Source of the DNA: a virus | Virus record (IMG/VR): IMGVR_UViG_3300034082_004767 | Coordinates: 1-49,903 of that record | DNA length: 49,903 bases | Strand: one strand, 5' to 3' | In this document: positions 48,042 through 49,903 of the stretch, piece by piece | How positions within the stretch are numbered: position 1 is the first letter of the stretch | Layout: every line of letters begins with the position of its first letter | Program-made: the position numbers and the translations under genes | The notes under the pieces: generated by a model | Databases searched by the model: none | Seen by the model: the letters and a program-made list of their open reading frames with translations, nothing else | Told to the model about the DNA's origin: nothing

Positions 48042-49652
48042 TTATCTTAATATTTTTTTTATTTCTGATTCATATATCTTCCACTCAAGACTTTCTTTCA
48101 TGAAAGGTTGTATTTTTCTTAGTGTTTCGAAATCACCCTCATCAAGTGATTTATCAATAAGTTTTTGCAAATCTGACTTAGACATATTAGAATAATCTCC
48201 TTCTATTCTTTCTTCTTTCTGTGTGGATTTTTTAATGATCTTTTCAATCTCATCCTCTTCTTCTTTATCAGGATCTGCAAATCCATCCTCTTCTTCCCCA
48301 TAACTTGTATCTGGTTCATCCAACATATCAACTTCATACTGACGAATCTCGTCTATTATTTCTGATATGATTTCTTCTACTTGTTTTTTTGCTGATGCAG
48401 TTTTTTCTAATATACCTTTCATCAAGGAAAGAAATTCTTTTGCATCAAGTAAAACAATTCTACCAAAAACATACTCTCTCATATTTGGATATCTATCATA
48501 ACCCTCACACTTATTAACAAAGTCTCTTAAAGCGCCTGCGATATAAGGACCATATCTAAAATCCTCAGCTTCATCTTCAAAAGAAGTAACTGCACTTTTA
48601 ACTACTTTTGATTTACTTATTTCCTTAGGGTCTGCATCCTCTGATGGAAGATAAGCAGCCGCTATGAGTTCATAAATGCCTTTTACCGTTTCATGTAAAA
48701 GCATTGGAAAATCAACTCCCATTGCAACTATAACTGGGTTACCACTTGAGAATAGTTCGCCTATTTCTTCTTCTTGATCTGATATATCTTTTCCAGATTC
48801 AATCTCTTTTAATATATCTTCGGCACTTCTTGGTGACGGAGTTTCTTCATCTTCTGATTCATCACCTTCATTATTCTCTGCTTCCGGCCATTTTACTTCT
48901 ACCGCTCCTACCAATCCATTCATTTGATTTCTCATCATATCAGCTTTATGTTCAATTGGTATTATCCAATCTAATTTATCAGCCACTTTAGTAGTATCAT
49001 CCCATACTTTGAATATTTCTTTAGCAACTCTTTCTCCAAATATTCTTTCTAATCCAGATTTTACAAGATCAGAATGCAATATCTTTTTAGTATTCTTTGC
49101 TTCTCCTTGAATTATATTATTGATTAGTTTTGCTTTATCAACTCTTTCTTTGAATTCTTCGGTATCTTTAAAATTTTCTTTTTTTGGAGCTTTTTTAAAT
49201 AGATTATCAAGAAAAGATTTCTTTTTATCTTTTTCCTCTTTTTCCTCTTTTTCCTCTTCTTCCATATCTTGGACTTCTGGTTGTTGTGGAACATTTTCCA
49301 AATCTTGCATTTCATTTGCAACCTCACCAAATGGAACCATTCTTATATCAAGATCAACATTATCAAGTATGTTTGAGTATTCTGCATAAATAACTTCTTT
49401 TGCAAGTTCCTCAAGTTCTTCAGCTCTTTCTTTTTGTTGATCTGGAGTTAGTCCTTCAAACGTAAGTCTTCTGCCAGTTTCAATCAACTGCATTATTCTT
49501 GGACCATGTTCTCTCATCTGAGCTGGTTCATCCATTCTTACTCTAAGTTCTTGTTGAACCTTTCTCTCTGTATCAGATAAGAAATCTTCTGGAAGACCTT
49601 TTGATCCTCTTAATTTTGCTTCTTCGTTTAAAAAATCGTTAAAACTCTTCAT
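48042..49652 (-). CDS. Large acidic leader-bearing protein, 536 aa
   Basis: MKSFNDFLNE-E has a compact leader and an L-N-E site very like T4 internal proteins (MKTYQEFIAE-A). Residues 130-155 are a Glu/Lys run, residues 270-300 and 450-475 further acidic stretches, and the C-terminus is helical (LQKLIDKSLDEGDFETLRKI). The bulk is helical with VIVAMGVDFPMLLHETVKGI in the middle. No recognised domain. High acidity and length suggest a core or head-internal protein. Stop and start (TAATG) overlap the neighbour upstream. Confidence 0.75.
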   Translation of the reverse strand: MKSFNDFLNEEAKLRGSKGLPEDFLSDTERKVQQELRVRMDEPAQMREHGPRIMQLIETGRRLTFEGLTPDQQKERAEELEELAKEVIYAEYSNILDNVDLDIRMVPFGEVANEMQDLENVPQQPEVQDMEEEEKEEKEEKDKKKSFLDNLFKKAPKKENFKDTEEFKERVDKAKLINNIIQGEAKNTKKILHSDLVKSGLERIFGERVAKEIFKVWDDTTKVADKLDWIIPIEHKADMMRNQMNGLVGAVEVKWPEAENNEGDESEDEETPSPRSAEDILKEIESGKDISDQEEEIGELFSSGNPVIVAMGVDFPMLLHETVKGIYELIAAAYLPSEDADPKEISKSKVVKSAVTSFEDEAEDFRYGPYIAGALRDFVNKCEGYDRYPNMREYVFGRIVLLDAKEFLSLMKGILEKTASAKKQVEEIISEIIDEIRQYEVDMLDEPDTSYGEEEDGFADPDKEEEDEIEKIIKKSTQKEERIEGDYSNMSKSDLQKLIDKSLDEGDFETLRKIQPFMKESLEWKIYESEIKKILR

Positions 49653-49903
49653 TATTTATCAAAATATTTTTTAAAATCAACACCTTCCTTTTTTGCCAAT
49701 TCTATGAACTTATCCGCAACTTCATCAGCAGATGCTTTTGGAAGTTCTGCTTTAATAGCAGGTTCAGTACCAGGAGCTGGTTTATCTCTTCTTATGGGAG
49801 AAGGTCTTGATGGCTTTTCTTTAGTACCAGGTTTTGTTGTAGGTTTATCAGGTGCTGGACTTGATGCCTCTATAAACTTTTCAAACTTCTTTAAATATCT
49901 CAT
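49652..49903 (-). CDS. Proline-rich leader-bearing protein, 83 aa
   Basis: The ATG is the last three bases of the window. MRYLKKFEKFIE-A, then a Pro/Lys/Thr-rich disordered linker (SSPAPDKPTTKPGTKEKPSR) and a short helical end (ADKFIELAKKEGVDFKKYF). TAATG overlap couples it to the 536-aa gene. Small cargo or spacer protein; the promoter lies outside the window. Confidence 0.7.
   Translation of the reverse strand: MRYLKKFEKFIEASSPAPDKPTTKPGTKEKPSRPSPIRRDKPAPGTEPAIKAELPKASADEVADKFIELAKKEGVDFKKYFDK

Noticed and set aside
1-49903. tRNA genes and CRISPR arrays
   Set aside because: I saw no cloverleaf with matching acceptor and T-arm other than the tmRNA ends, and the tandem repeats present are all coding, without spacers.

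Overview
This window reads as part of the genome of a large T4-like myovirus of a Bacteroidota (Flavobacteria-like) host. The T4 assignment rests on recognisable homologues of the clamp loader (gp44), late sigma factor (gp55), tail sheath stabiliser (gp15), head completion nuclease (gp4), portal (gp20), prohead protease fused to scaffold (gp21/22), major capsid protein (gp23) and the C-terminal half of a family B DNA polymerase (gp43). The host assignment rests on very AT-rich DNA, no Shine-Dalgarno sequences, A-rich leaders, and promoters of the Bacteroidota type TTTG-N20-TAnnTTTG, the clearest being in front of a phage-encoded tmRNA.

Layout. 1-6.2 kb: a DUF4314-like gene (cut by the window edge), small unknown genes, a broken DNA polymerase, a leucine-rich-repeat protein and gp44. 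6.2-12.8 kb: gp15, a conserved unknown, gp55, gp4, a second LRR paralogue, an HNH homing endonuclease and the portal. 12.8-20.5 kb: accessory genes between portal and prohead protease (methyltransferase, GNAT, small leader-bearing proteins) plus two large VSR-like homing endonucleases and a truncated relative. 20.6-24.5 kb: protease-scaffold fusion and major capsid protein, followed by another VSR-like endonuclease and a nuclease-less chimera. 26.4-31.1 kb: a cargo-like protein, a Ser/Thr/Asn-rich virion-like protein, an NFACT-R domain protein, an adenine methyltransferase, an M20/M42-like peptidase and the tmRNA. 31.1-36.8 kb: NADAR, RHH protein, LAGLIDADG endonuclease, Dam and unknowns. 36.8-49.9 kb, mostly minus strand: HExxH protein, HAD phosphatase, GreA, SLOG protein, a possible degenerate polymerase, RlaP-like nucleotidyltransferase, zinc-ribbon proteins, RuvC-like nuclease, and three large or proline-rich proteins with the shared leader.

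Themes. (1) At least fifteen otherwise unrelated proteins begin with the same 10-17 residue leader, roughly MKHIKKFExFxxE, often ending in (I/L/V)-x-E. This is the pattern of the T4 capsid-targeting sequence removed by the gp21 protease, so these proteins are probably head cargo delivered with the DNA. (2) The protease-scaffold fusion carries eleven 14-residue repeats, ten with an (I/L/V)AE site, as if built to be cut up by its own protease domain. (3) The polymerase gene is interrupted in its most conserved motif by 38 nt holding a very strong hairpin; hopping over it restores the motif, which looks like translational bypassing. (4) A tmRNA with an unusual 32-codon tag and an RqcH-type NFACT-R protein lie about 3 kb apart, suggesting phage handling of stalled ribosomes. 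(5) Two promoter types sit only 4-5 nt before many start codons, implying leaderless messages.

The only gene-free stretch above 300 bases in coding terms is 30662-31120, which holds the tmRNA, its promoter and a terminator. I saw no tRNA genes, CRISPR arrays or insertion sequences.
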